The notes under the pieces are model-generated. The model was not told where the DNA came from. It ran no database searches and saw only the letters and a list, made by a program, of their open reading frames with translations. 64,000 nucleotides of DNA from Saccharospirillum sp. MSK14-1 (GTDB taxonomy: Bacteria > Pseudomonadota > Gammaproteobacteria > Pseudomonadales > Natronospirillaceae), in assembly GCF_003054965.1 (NCBI RefSeq), contig NZ_MIES01000033.1, positions 806,001 through 870,000 of the forward strand. The letters are read 5' to 3'. Shown here one piece after another: positions 54,802 to 63,517 of this stretch; position 1 is the stretch's first letter; the number at the start of each line of letters is the position of its first letter. A program made the translations under genes and the position numbers.

Positions 54802-54944
54802 TGATCCGCGCGGTTCAATGAAACCGGTTTCCATCACTGACATCGCGCCACGAGGCTGATCTTTGCGGCGCGTTGGTTTAGGCTTTGCCGCTCCGATATC
54901 CGCGTCGATCGTGTGGCGCGCTTTGCCTAGCCGGACGCTGCTAC

Positions 54945-55367
54945 GTGAACCGAAAGCCCGCTCTCTTCATTAAAACGGTGCCATGGCAACAAACCCTGGC
55001 GATTCGTCATCAGGTGTTGTGGCCCGATAAACCGGAAGCCTTTTGTCGGGTCGAAGGTGATGATACGGCCTGGCATCTGGGCGCGTTCATCGACGATCAG
55101 TTGGTGTCGGTGGCCTCCGTTTATTTTGAAGTCAACGTCGCGCGACTGCGTAAATTCGCCACCCTGGCGGCGTATCAAAAACAAGGGATTGGCAGCGCTG
55201 TGCTGCAACGGATTCTCGATGAGTTGCCGTCGCGTTCAGTGAACTATTTCTGGTGTGATGCGCGTGAATCGGCCCTTGGTTTTTATCAGCGCTTTGGCAT
55301 GAAGCCCGAAGGCGAGCGGTTTTATAAGGGCGACATTGCGTATGTCCGAATGGGGCTGAGGTGTTGA
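54945..55367 (+). CDS. GNAT-family N-acetyltransferase
   Basis: A 140-aa Gcn5-related acetyltransferase. The acetyl-CoA binding region is RKFATLAAYQKQGIGSAVLQ (Gln/Arg-x-x-Gly-Ile-Gly), and the C-terminal strand is ALGFYQRFGMKPEGERFYKG. The start is uncertain: GTG at 54945 gives a domain-sized protein; an earlier TTG at 54885 would add 20 residues. The acceptor is unknown. A second GNAT gene follows 48 bp later. Confidence 0.78.
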   Translation: MNRKPALFIKTVPWQQTLAIRHQVLWPDKPEAFCRVEGDDTAWHLGAFIDDQLVSVASVYFEVNVARLRKFATLAAYQKQGIGSAVLQRILDELPSRSVNYFWCDARESALGFYQRFGMKPEGERFYKGDIAYVRMGLRC

Positions 55368-55415
55368 ATCGTTCAGGCGTTTGGCGCCTGAGCAGCGTTC
55401 TGTGGTAAAACACCC

Positions 55416-55913
55416 ATGAATGTTTTGCCGTATGCCATGATGATCACTTTACGCCGATTAACCCCCGCCGACTGGGACGATGCACGCACCCTGAGCGTGG
55501 CGCAAGCGCAACGCGAATTTGTCGGGACCCTCGATGACATTCTCGACGCTGCGCAGCCGACCGATCATTTTCATTTTATTGAACGCGATAACGAACCCGT
55601 CGGTTTTTGTAATATCGACACCGCTTACAGCCAGTATTACGAATTCGCCGAGCCTGGCGAATTGGGTTTGCGCTCCTTCTTGATTGACCAGCGGTTTCAA
55701 GGTCAGGGTTTGGGTAAAGCAACCAGTGCCGCCTTGCTGCCGTATCTTAAACGTCACTATCACCAACATCCGGCCATTGTGCTGACCGTGAATCAGCGCA
55801 ATCTGGCGGCCTATCATCTGTATCGTCTGGCCGGTTTTGAAGATGACGGTGAGTTGTATCTTGGTGGCGCTGCCGGGCCCCAGCATGTGCTGCGACTGAG
55901 GCTGAACGCATGA
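55416..55913 (+). CDS. GNAT-family N-acetyltransferase
   Basis: A 165-aa GNAT protein (158 aa if started at 55437) with the acetyl-CoA loop RFQGQGLGKATSAALLPYL and the C-terminal NLAAYHLYRLAGFEDDGELY. It is not a close duplicate of the preceding GNAT. Its stop overlaps the next gene's ATG by four bases, so the two are coupled. The substrate is unknown. Confidence 0.8.
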   Translation: MNVLPYAMMITLRRLTPADWDDARTLSVAQAQREFVGTLDDILDAAQPTDHFHFIERDNEPVGFCNIDTAYSQYYEFAEPGELGLRSFLIDQRFQGQGLGKATSAALLPYLKRHYHQHPAIVLTVNQRNLAAYHLYRLAGFEDDGELYLGGAAGPQHVLRLRLNA

Positions 55914-56365
55914 GGTGCCGCTGGCTGCTGGGCGCTTTGTTGTTGGCAACCGTCGGTGCCATGGCCGATGAATTAAAACCGTTCACGACGGATGGTTGCA
56001 GCGTTTTTCCCAACGGCACCCCCCGCCAGCAATCGCTCTGGCTCGACTGCTGCATTGCTCATGACCTGGCCTACTGGATGGGCGGTACGCGTGATGAGCG
56101 ACGCCAGGCCGATGAAGAATTGCGCCAGTGCGTGGCCGATATCGGCGAGGAAGAGATTGGCGAAATCATGCTGACCGGCGTGCGTGTGGGCGGCTCACCC
56201 TATTGGCCAACCGCTTACCGCTGGGGGTATGGCTGGGGCCTGTGGCGAGGCTATGAGGCCGTCACCGATGAAGAACTTGAACAGGTGCATCAGCGGCTCG
56301 ATGAAATGCGTCGTCTGCTCGATAAACTGGACGAGCAACTCGCCGTTCCAATGGCCGACGACTAA
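55910..56365 (+). CDS. Exported protein with phospholipase-A2-like CCxxHDxxY motif
   Basis: A 151-aa protein with a signal peptide ending near GAMA. The mature part contains FTTDGCSVFPNGTP and LDCCIAHDLAYWMGG, matching the phospholipase A2 catalytic His-Asp pair (His51, Asp52) with flanking Cys47/Cys48 and Tyr55. The C-terminal half is helical with a GWGLWRGY stretch and a charged coiled-coil end. Lipase activity is suggested by the motif only. Its ATG overlaps the GNAT stop. Confidence 0.65.
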   Translation: MRCRWLLGALLLATVGAMADELKPFTTDGCSVFPNGTPRQQSLWLDCCIAHDLAYWMGGTRDERRQADEELRQCVADIGEEEIGEIMLTGVRVGGSPYWPTAYRWGYGWGLWRGYEAVTDEELEQVHQRLDEMRRLLDKLDEQLAVPMADD

Positions 56366-56410
56366 GCCGTGCTATCATCGCGGCGTTAATCACCACCTGA
56401 TGTATGAATT

Positions 56411-57553
56411 ATGGCTCAGCAAAAACTCCCCGCGACGCTCGCCGCCCAGGCGATGGGCTTGATCGACGAACCCACTCAAGCGCTGGTACCGCCCATCTAC
56501 ACCGCCACCACTTACCAGCGTGCGCCGGACAACAGTTATCCCACGGGTAATGTCTATTCGCGCCCCAATAACCCGACCTACCAACCCGCTGAAGATCTGT
56601 TAACGGCACTGGAAAACGGCGCCGACTCAATGCTGTTTGCGTCCGGCATGGCCGCGGCGACGGCGGTGTTTCAGACCTTACAGACGGGCGATCACGTGAT
56701 CGCGCCTAAGGTGATGTACTGGTCGCTGCGCAATTGGTTAAAGCAGTTTGCGCAGCGCTGGCAGGTGACGGTGGAGTTTGTTGAAACCGAAGATCTGGCG
56801 CAGGTTGAACAGGCGTTAAAACCCGGTCAGACCAAACTGGTGTGGCTGGAAAGTCCGGCCAATCCGTTGTGGTCGGTGACCGACATTGCGGCGGTATGCA
56901 AGCTGGCGCATGCCGCCGGTGCCAAGGTGGCGGTCGATGCCACCGTAGCCACGCCGATATTGTGCCGGCCGTTGGCGTTGGGTGCCGATCTGGTGATGCA
57001 TTCAGCCACCAAATACCTTAACGGCCATTCCGATGTGATGGCCGGTGCGTTGGTGACACCGCGTAAAGACGAGTGGTGGGAGCAATTGGCCGCGGTGCGC
57101 GGTCAGCAGGGCGGTATTCTGGGGCCTTTCGAATCGGCGCTGCTCTTGCGTGGCATGCGCACCCTGGATTTGCGTGTAAAAGCGGCCAGCCGCAGCGCCT
57201 TGACCATTGCCGAAACGCTGCAACATCATCCGGCTTTGGTTGAGGTGTTGTACCCGGGTTTGCCGGACAGTCCTTACCATGAACTGGCGCGTCAGCAATT
57301 GAGCGGCGGCTTTACCGGCATGTTGTCGATTCGGGTGAAAGGCGGTGAACAAGCGGCGATTGCGGTGGCGGCACGTCTGAAGGTGTTTAAGCGCGCCACC
57401 TCGCTCGGCGGTGTGGAAAGTCTGGTGGAGCATCGCGCCAGTATTGAAGGCGAGGGCACACCGGTGCCGGATGATCTGTTGCGGTTATCGGTGGGCATTG
57501 AAGCCGTCGAGGATTTGATCGACGACCTCAAACAAGCCTTGGCGGACGTCTAA
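56411..57553 (+). CDS. Cys/Met-metabolism PLP enzyme (cystathionine beta-lyase-like)
   Basis: A 380-aa trans-sulfuration-family enzyme. The PLP lysine is in HSATKYLNGHSDVMAGALV, with the N-terminal NVYSRPNNPTYQPAEDLLTALE motif. Whether it is cystathionine beta-lyase, gamma-synthase or methionine gamma-lyase cannot be decided from sequence alone. It is a distinct paralogue of metZ at 17345. A TATCAT at about 56372 could be its -10 box. Confidence 0.85.
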   Translation: MAQQKLPATLAAQAMGLIDEPTQALVPPIYTATTYQRAPDNSYPTGNVYSRPNNPTYQPAEDLLTALENGADSMLFASGMAAATAVFQTLQTGDHVIAPKVMYWSLRNWLKQFAQRWQVTVEFVETEDLAQVEQALKPGQTKLVWLESPANPLWSVTDIAAVCKLAHAAGAKVAVDATVATPILCRPLALGADLVMHSATKYLNGHSDVMAGALVTPRKDEWWEQLAAVRGQQGGILGPFESALLLRGMRTLDLRVKAASRSALTIAETLQHHPALVEVLYPGLPDSPYHELARQQLSGGFTGMLSIRVKGGEQAAIAVAARLKVFKRATSLGGVESLVEHRASIEGEGTPVPDDLLRLSVGIEAVEDLIDDLKQALADV

Positions 57554-57558
57554 AGGCG

Positions 57559-58893
57559 TCAGTTGGTCTGACGCACCCAGTCTTGCAGACTGCGCTGGTC
57601 GAATTGCTCGGCCAGCGCCGTCTCCAGTTTTTCGATCGTTTCCCGCACGACAGCGTTTTGGCCCGGTCCGGTCAGCGGCATGTGATCGTTGGCTCGTAAC
57701 GCGGCCAACAACGTCGTCAGCGATGTTTGATCCAGCGGTTTTGCAGGCACCAATCCCATGTCTTCTGTGCGTACCAGCAGGTGGTGCGAGAGCAGCTTGC
57801 GCACCAGCCGGTCTGTCGCGTCCGGGTCAGCGTTGCTGCTGGTGACCAGATGCATCAGCGTTGGTGCCGACAGTCCCTGATCAAAACGATGCGCAATGCG
57901 GTACATCAGCGATAAGCCAAGCTGCTCATCGCCCTGGGCGCTGGGCAGGGTTTGGCGACGCGGCGTTATCTGATGCGAGTGTTGGCTGTAGTACGCCACG
58001 GTGGCGCCGGTGAGCAAAATCAGCCAGGCCAGATAAATCCACACCAGCAGCAGCACACCGACCGCGAAACCGGAATAAATCGCGGCAAAGCGCCCGGAAC
58101 CCGCGACAAATACCGTGAATAAATAACCCACCGACTGCCAGGTGATGCCCGCCACCGTGCCACCGATCAGCGCCGGCCGCAGCCGCACCTTGGTGTTGGG
58201 AATCAACACATACATAAAGGTGAACAGCACGATGATAAAGACGTAAGGCGCCAAATGGGTCATCAGAGTGAACAACCAACTCAGAGGAGCCACGTCGAGT
58301 AAGTGATTGACGGTGTCGGAGCTGACAATGGTGGCCGTCGCGCCCAGTGCGGAAAACGCCAGCAGCGGGCCGATCAGCATGACGCTGAGGTAATTGCTGA
58401 GTTTCTGAGTCAGCGGGCGTGGCTGGTGGACGCGCCAGGTTTGGTTAAAGGCGTGGTCGACTTTCTGCACCAGAGATAAGACGGTAAACACCAACAAGCC
58501 TAAACCAACCGCACCGAGCACGCGCACCTGAATGTTGTCGACGAAGTTGATGACGTTGTCGATGATTTCCTGGCTGCGACCCCCGAGCGGCGCCAGCAGC
58601 AAATTTTGCAGAACGGGCTCAAGCTGGTTGTGAACACCGAAGCTTTTCAGGACTGAAAACGTCAGTGCCAGAAAAGGTACGATGGACAGTAAGGTGCCAT
58701 ACACCAGACCCATGGCATGTAGGTTGGTCGGCCCCTGAGTGAGATCGCGAATCACCGCATAAAGAATGCGGCAGAAGCGACGCAGATAGCGCATCGCCGT
58801 TGTCAGATCCTGACTGGGCGTTTGCCACAGCCATTTGTGCAGACGTTGGTATCCGGGTTTGAGTATGGATAGCGGCACGGTGGGCTCGTTCAC
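57559..58893 (-). CDS. YihY/BrkB-family inner-membrane protein
   Basis: A 444-aa protein with about six transmembrane segments and the BrkB/YihY signature ALIGGTVAGITWQSVGYLFT and YSGFAVGVLLLVWIYLAWLI. The C-terminal about 140 residues form a soluble domain. The family was once misannotated as RNase BN; its function is not settled. It starts 55 bp downstream of the cydC stop on the same strand and ends 5 bp from the convergent PLP-enzyme gene. Confidence 0.88.
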   Translation of the reverse strand: MNEPTVPLSILKPGYQRLHKWLWQTPSQDLTTAMRYLRRFCRILYAVIRDLTQGPTNLHAMGLVYGTLLSIVPFLALTFSVLKSFGVHNQLEPVLQNLLLAPLGGRSQEIIDNVINFVDNIQVRVLGAVGLGLLVFTVLSLVQKVDHAFNQTWRVHQPRPLTQKLSNYLSVMLIGPLLAFSALGATATIVSSDTVNHLLDVAPLSWLFTLMTHLAPYVFIIVLFTFMYVLIPNTKVRLRPALIGGTVAGITWQSVGYLFTVFVAGSGRFAAIYSGFAVGVLLLVWIYLAWLILLTGATVAYYSQHSHQITPRRQTLPSAQGDEQLGLSLMYRIAHRFDQGLSAPTLMHLVTSSNADPDATDRLVRKLLSHHLLVRTEDMGLVPAKPLDQTSLTTLLAALRANDHMPLTGPGQNAVVRETIEKLETALAEQFDQRSLQDWVRQTN

Positions 58894-58948
58894 AGCAACA
58901 AAACCTGAGTATCACAGGATTCGGGGCAGGGCGCCAAGACCGTTTCGT

Positions 58949-60535
58949 TTACCAGCGCACAATACGGTGTGGACGCAAGGCCGAAGGACGCTGGTGCGAT
59001 GCCAGTATCAACAACCGCTCTGAAGCCTTGGTTTGCAGGCGTTCGGCCAGCAGGGACTGACGCGCATCATCCAAACCTTCAAAGGGTTCATCGAGTAACC
59101 AGACAGGCGCATCGCGCAACCAGGCACGCGCCAGGTTCAGGCGTTTTTGTTCTCCGCCGGACAGCGGCCGGCCGGGTTCGCCAACCCACATCATCAGGCT
59201 GTCGCTGTTAGCCCAGTCCTCGAGGCCAGCCCAACGCAATGCCGCGCAGCAGTCGTCATCACTGGCATCGGGGTTAGCCAACCGCAGGTTTGCCGCCAGC
59301 GTATCGCTGAACACGTGACCAAACTGTTCACTGAGGTGGAAGCAGGCGCGGCGCTGTTCGGCGCTGAGCTCGGTTCCGGCAACCCCGTTGAGATGAAGTT
59401 TGCCATACTCAGGCAGGCGTCCCAGCAAGGCCTGGAACAGGCTGCTTTTGCCCTGACCGGAGCCTGCATCGAGTAGTACCAGAGCGGGTTGCGTGAGTTC
59501 GAGGTCCAGTGGCGGCCCAAGACGTTCGTCCCGTTGCCAGCGGTATTGCTGCAAACACAGCTCAACAGGGGTATCGCCCGGCCAAGCAGGGATGACGGGG
59601 GTCTCGGATACTGACGTCAGCAACGGTCGTAAGCGCTGGCTGCGTTCACGACGTCGGCTCAATTCTGGCAACGCCCGCGCGGCGTTCGACAACCAGTCAC
59701 GGGCTGCCACCCAGATCAGCACCGGTACCAGCAATAAGGCTTGACCGCTGATATCAACATTGGACTGATACAACCACCAACCCAGGGCCAGAGCGGCCCA
59801 CCAGCCGAGTAGTTGCAGACTGAATTCCAGGCGTTGTACGGACGCTTCTTCCGCCAGGTCAGCCTGCTGCCAAACGCACCAAGCGGTTTGAACCTGGGTA
59901 GGCTCTCCTTGATCGGGCAGTAGCCGCCAGATCGGCGCTGTTCGGGACCAGTCGAGCCAGGCTGCGCGAACCTCCGCGTGGCTCGCCAGACGCTGCTGAA
60001 CCATACGCCGATGCTGTCTAAACGACAGCGCCAGCAGCAACAGCGCTGCGGCGGCAAACCCCAGCCAGACCCCCAGTGCTGCTGGCACCAGCCAGGCGAA
60101 CAACAGCGCCAGAGCGGTCAGTATCATCGCAGCGCTGCCCAGCGGATGCCAGACTTGAACCCACAGACTGGCGAAGGCATCGGCGTCAGCGTCGACGCGT
60201 TCGAGCGCTTCGGCTGAAGGTGCGGCGTCGGGCTCGTGCACCAGCTTGGCGAAAAGCCGTGCGCGTATTGAACCGAGTCGACTGAGCAGCCCCAGGTGAC
60301 CGACATAGCGTTCACCATAACCGGCCAAAACCCGCAAAAAGGCAATCATGCGAATAAGCGTTGAGGGCACCACATAGTTGAACTGCGCGGCCAAACCCCA
60401 GGCGCCAGCGATGGCCGAGGCGGCGATAAACCAGCCTGACAACGCCAGCAAACTCAGCACCATAGCCAGATACACCAGCGCCAGGCCAAAACCGGCCCAT
60501 TGCCATTGACGAGTACGACGATCAAGCGGCAACAC
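58949..60535 (-). CDS. cydC: Heterodimeric ABC exporter subunit CydC
   Basis: A 528-aa ABC exporter half: six-helix membrane domain (about 1-300) and nucleotide-binding domain with Walker A DAGSGQGKSSLFQALLG, signature LSGGEQKRLNLARAW and Walker B WLLDEPFEGLDD. CydDC exports glutathione and cysteine and is required to assemble cytochrome bd. The start overlaps the cydD stop by 14 bp. It ends the cyd operon. Confidence 0.92.
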   Translation of the reverse strand: MLPLDRRTRQWQWAGFGLALVYLAMVLSLLALSGWFIAASAIAGAWGLAAQFNYVVPSTLIRMIAFLRVLAGYGERYVGHLGLLSRLGSIRARLFAKLVHEPDAAPSAEALERVDADADAFASLWVQVWHPLGSAAMILTALALLFAWLVPAALGVWLGFAAAALLLLALSFRQHRRMVQQRLASHAEVRAAWLDWSRTAPIWRLLPDQGEPTQVQTAWCVWQQADLAEEASVQRLEFSLQLLGWWAALALGWWLYQSNVDISGQALLLVPVLIWVAARDWLSNAARALPELSRRRERSQRLRPLLTSVSETPVIPAWPGDTPVELCLQQYRWQRDERLGPPLDLELTQPALVLLDAGSGQGKSSLFQALLGRLPEYGKLHLNGVAGTELSAEQRRACFHLSEQFGHVFSDTLAANLRLANPDASDDDCCAALRWAGLEDWANSDSLMMWVGEPGRPLSGGEQKRLNLARAWLRDAPVWLLDEPFEGLDDARQSLLAERLQTKASERLLILASHQRPSALRPHRIVRW

Positions 60536-62201
60536 GGTTCAGCCTCCCGTCGTCATCGGCATGCCAGATGCGGTTAAAGAACCCGGGGTTCAGCGTTCGG
60601 TGTGACACCCAGATCAGGGTGGCGTCGGCCAGTCGCGCCTCCAGCAGTGCAACTAATTCGTGATGTTCGTGTTCTGATAAATGCGCAGTGGGTTCGTCGA
60701 GCAGCACCAGCTCCGGCTGCAATGCCCACAGTCGGGCCAGCGCTAAACGCTGTGCTTGCCCACCGGATAACGGCGGATGTTCGCCCAGTTCGGTGTCGAG
60801 GCCATTGGGCAGTTGTTCGAGCCAGTCGTTCAGCCCAACCGCCTCAATGGCTTGCTCGGCGGTTTCTCGGCTGGCTTGATTTAAGGTGACATTGTCCAAT
60901 ACGGAGTCCGGCAACAGTACGGGCCGCTGCGCTAACAGCGCCACCGAACCGCTCAGGCCTTTGAGGTGCGTGACCGTCTCGCCATTTAATTGCCAGTCGC
61001 CGCCGATCGGGCGCAACCCCATCAGTGCATCGATCAGGGTGGATTTGCCACTGCCGGATGGGCCTTGCAGCCAGACACGGTCACCGCGTTCAAATGCCAA
61101 CTGTTCGCCATCGATTATGACGTCGCCTTCATAGCCAAGTACCTGCCACTGATGCGCGCTCAGTTGCTCGAAGCGTGTGCGGGCGGTATCCGCATCACTG
61201 ACCATAGGCTGGCTTAGAACCGGTGCCAGTTCTTCGGCGGCAGCGATGGCGTCGGCGCGCGCATGGTACAACTTGCCCATGGCTTTGAGTTCGGCAAAGA
61301 AAGCCGGTGTTAGCAGTAATAAAAACAGGGCCGTGCCCAAATTGAACGGCCGAGCCCAAAACCCAAAATTCAGTTCGCCCAACAGGGAAAAGCCGATATA
61401 GACGGCGACCAGTGCCACCGACAGCGTCGCCAGAAAGTCCAGTACTGACGCGGATAGGAATGCCAGCCGAACCACGTCGGCAGTGCGACGTTCCAGTTCG
61501 CCGTGGGCCTGTTTAAAGCGCTGTAACTGGGCATCGGATTGATTCAGTGTCCACAGCGTGGCAGCGCCTTGTAGGCGATCCATAAAGAAGGCGCCGAGCC
61601 GATCCAAAGCGGTGAAATGTCGGCGCTGTGCCTGCGCAGCGCCAACACCGACAATCCACATAAACAACGGCATTAACGGCAGCGTGAGCAGCAGGATCAA
61701 ACCCGCCACCCAACTGATCGGCCACACCACTATCAACACCAGCAGCGGCATGACGCTCGCCAGCCAGCGTTGCAATGAGTAGTCGATGAGAAAATGTTCG
61801 ACGGCTTTGAGCCGTTTGGTAAGCAGGTCGTGCCAGGCCGACAGCGAATGGCGGCGCAGCAAAACCCAGCCTTTGTCATAGCCCTGAGTAAAAAGCTCGC
61901 TGGCCAGGCGGCCGGTCAGGCGTTGTGCCAACCGACGGCGTGCGCGCAAGCGAGCTTCAGAGAAACACCATTGAGCGGCAATCAGGGCGATCAGGCCGCT
62001 CAGAATGGGCCGTTCAGGCCATTGGCCGTTCACCAGCAGATCGTGAACCAACAGTGCCAGCACCGCATAAAGCCCCAGAGTGATGACCAGACCGGCCAGC
62101 GCCAGGCTTTTCAGTCCGGACATGGCCGCTTTGATGCTGCGACCTTGAGTGTCGAGCCAGTTCAGCTCGACAGTATTCTCACCCTGATGGGGCTTGCTCA
62201 T
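60522..62201 (-). CDS. cydD: Heterodimeric ABC exporter subunit CydD
   Basis: A 559-aa ABC exporter half with Walker A QGPSGSGKSTLIDALMG, signature LSGGQAQRLALARLW and Walker B ELVLLDEPTAHLSE. It partners CydC. An AAGGG site precedes the ATG, and it lies 42 bp after cydX. The arrangement cydABX-cydDC on one strand fits co-expression of oxidase and its assembly factor. Confidence 0.93.
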   Translation of the reverse strand: MSKPHQGENTVELNWLDTQGRSIKAAMSGLKSLALAGLVITLGLYAVLALLVHDLLVNGQWPERPILSGLIALIAAQWCFSEARLRARRRLAQRLTGRLASELFTQGYDKGWVLLRRHSLSAWHDLLTKRLKAVEHFLIDYSLQRWLASVMPLLVLIVVWPISWVAGLILLLTLPLMPLFMWIVGVGAAQAQRRHFTALDRLGAFFMDRLQGAATLWTLNQSDAQLQRFKQAHGELERRTADVVRLAFLSASVLDFLATLSVALVAVYIGFSLLGELNFGFWARPFNLGTALFLLLLTPAFFAELKAMGKLYHARADAIAAAEELAPVLSQPMVSDADTARTRFEQLSAHQWQVLGYEGDVIIDGEQLAFERGDRVWLQGPSGSGKSTLIDALMGLRPIGGDWQLNGETVTHLKGLSGSVALLAQRPVLLPDSVLDNVTLNQASRETAEQAIEAVGLNDWLEQLPNGLDTELGEHPPLSGGQAQRLALARLWALQPELVLLDEPTAHLSEHEHHELVALLEARLADATLIWVSHRTLNPGFFNRIWHADDDGRLNRVAA

Positions 62202-62243
62202 GCGTTACCCTTACTGCTGCGTTGCAAACGGCCATAGCCGGGT

Positions 62244-62363
62244 TCAGGTGTCGTCCTGTTCCAGCGGTCGGTCCAGGTTCTCAGTCGCTTCCAGCCACAT
62301 GGCGTTGATGATGCCGAAACTGCAGGCCAGCAACACACCGAGAATCCAAGTGAAGTACCACAT
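62244..62363 (-). CDS. cydX: Cytochrome bd small subunit CydX
   Basis: A 39-aa single-helix protein beginning MWYFTWILGVLLACSFGIIN with the conserved AMWLE after the helix, the CydX/YbgT signature. It stabilises the haem centres of the CydAB oxidase. AAGGAG lies ahead of the ATG at 62363, and the gene sits between cydB (11 bp upstream) and cydD. Confidence 0.93.
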   Translation of the reverse strand: MWYFTWILGVLLACSFGIINAMWLEATENLDRPLEQDDT

Positions 62364-62374
62364 AGTCGATCTCC

Positions 62375-63517
62375 TTAATACAGGGTATGGGCTTGGCCAG
62401 AGGCGACGTCTTGCTCACGAATACGACCGCGCATGGTCCAGAAACTCCACGCGGTGTACGCCAGGATGATGGGCACGAAGATCAGCGCGACAACGAACAT
62501 GATCAGCAGGGTGGTTTCACTGGAAGACGCATCCCAAACCGTCAGCGACATGCTCGGATCAGCCGAGCTGGGCAGCATGAACGGGAACATGGAACCGCCG
62601 GCGGTGAAGATGATGCCCGCCATCGACAGACTGCTGGTTACAAAGGCCCAGCCACTGCGGCTGATGCGGCTCAGCCAGGCAGTGGCCAGCGCAGCGCCAA
62701 TGCCAAGAACCGGAGCCAGAATCAACAGCGGGAAGCGGACGTAGTTAGTCATCCAGGCGCCGGCTTCGCGAACGGCGGTGCTGTTCATCGGGTTGGATGG
62801 ACCGTCGGTGGCGACCAAACCGGTCATCACATAACCGTCGATACCGAAAGCCACCCAAACGCCAGCCAATGCAAACAGCACGGCTGTGGCGATGCCCAGC
62901 ACGTAGGCGACAAAGCGCGCACGTTGCAGCAGTACACCGTCGGTTTTCAGTTGCAGCCAGACGGCGCCGTGCATCAGCAACATGGCAACGCTGACCAGAC
63001 CGGCGAGAATGGCGAACGGGTTCAGCAAGCCAAAGAAGGAGCCGTGATAGGTGACCTTTAAGACATTATCGAAGGTGAAGGGAACGCCCTGAATGACGTT
63101 GCCAAAGGCGACGCCGAAGATCAGTGCAGGTACAAAGCCACCGGCGAACAGCGCCCAGTCCCAAGCTTTACGCCAGGTCGGGTTTTCCAGCTTGGAACGG
63201 TAATCGAAGCCGATCGGCCGCATCCACAGCGCCGCCAAGGTAACGAACAGCGCCAGGTAGAAACCGGAGAAGGCGGTGGCATAGATGAACGGGAAGGCCG
63301 CAAAAATGGCGCCACCAGCGGTGATAAACCAGACCTGGTTGCCGTCCCAGTGTGGACCAATGGTATTGATCATCACGCGACGTTCTTCGTCGCTACGACC
63401 GACCAGTGTCAGCAGTGAGCCAACCCCTAAATCGAAACCATCGGCGATGGCGAAACCGATCAGCAGCACGCCGACCAGCAACCACCAGATCACTCGCAGC
63501 AGTTCGTAATCGATCAT
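62375..63517 (-). CDS. cydB: Cytochrome bd ubiquinol oxidase subunit II
   Basis: A 380-aa membrane subunit with about eight to nine helices, starting IDYELLRVIWWLLVGVLLIG with GFAIADGFDLGVG and the GPHWDGNQVWFI motif typical of CydB. With CydA and CydX it forms the high-affinity quinol oxidase that reduces oxygen to water in the inner membrane. Its ATG overlaps the cydA stop (ATGA). Confidence 0.96.
   Translation of the reverse strand: MIDYELLRVIWWLLVGVLLIGFAIADGFDLGVGSLLTLVGRSDEERRVMINTIGPHWDGNQVWFITAGGAIFAAFPFIYATAFSGFYLALFVTLAALWMRPIGFDYRSKLENPTWRKAWDWALFAGGFVPALIFGVAFGNVIQGVPFTFDNVLKVTYHGSFFGLLNPFAILAGLVSVAMLLMHGAVWLQLKTDGVLLQRARFVAYVLGIATAVLFALAGVWVAFGIDGYVMTGLVATDGPSNPMNSTAVREAGAWMTNYVRFPLLILAPVLGIGAALATAWLSRISRSGWAFVTSSLSMAGIIFTAGGSMFPFMLPSSADPSMSLTVWDASSSETTLLIMFVVALIFVPIILAYTAWSFWTMRGRIREQDVASGQAHTLY

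Noticed and set aside
57559-58893. Ribonuclease BN
   Set aside because: YihY/BrkB proteins were annotated this way historically, but the real RNase BN is ElaC; the sequence here is an integral membrane protein.
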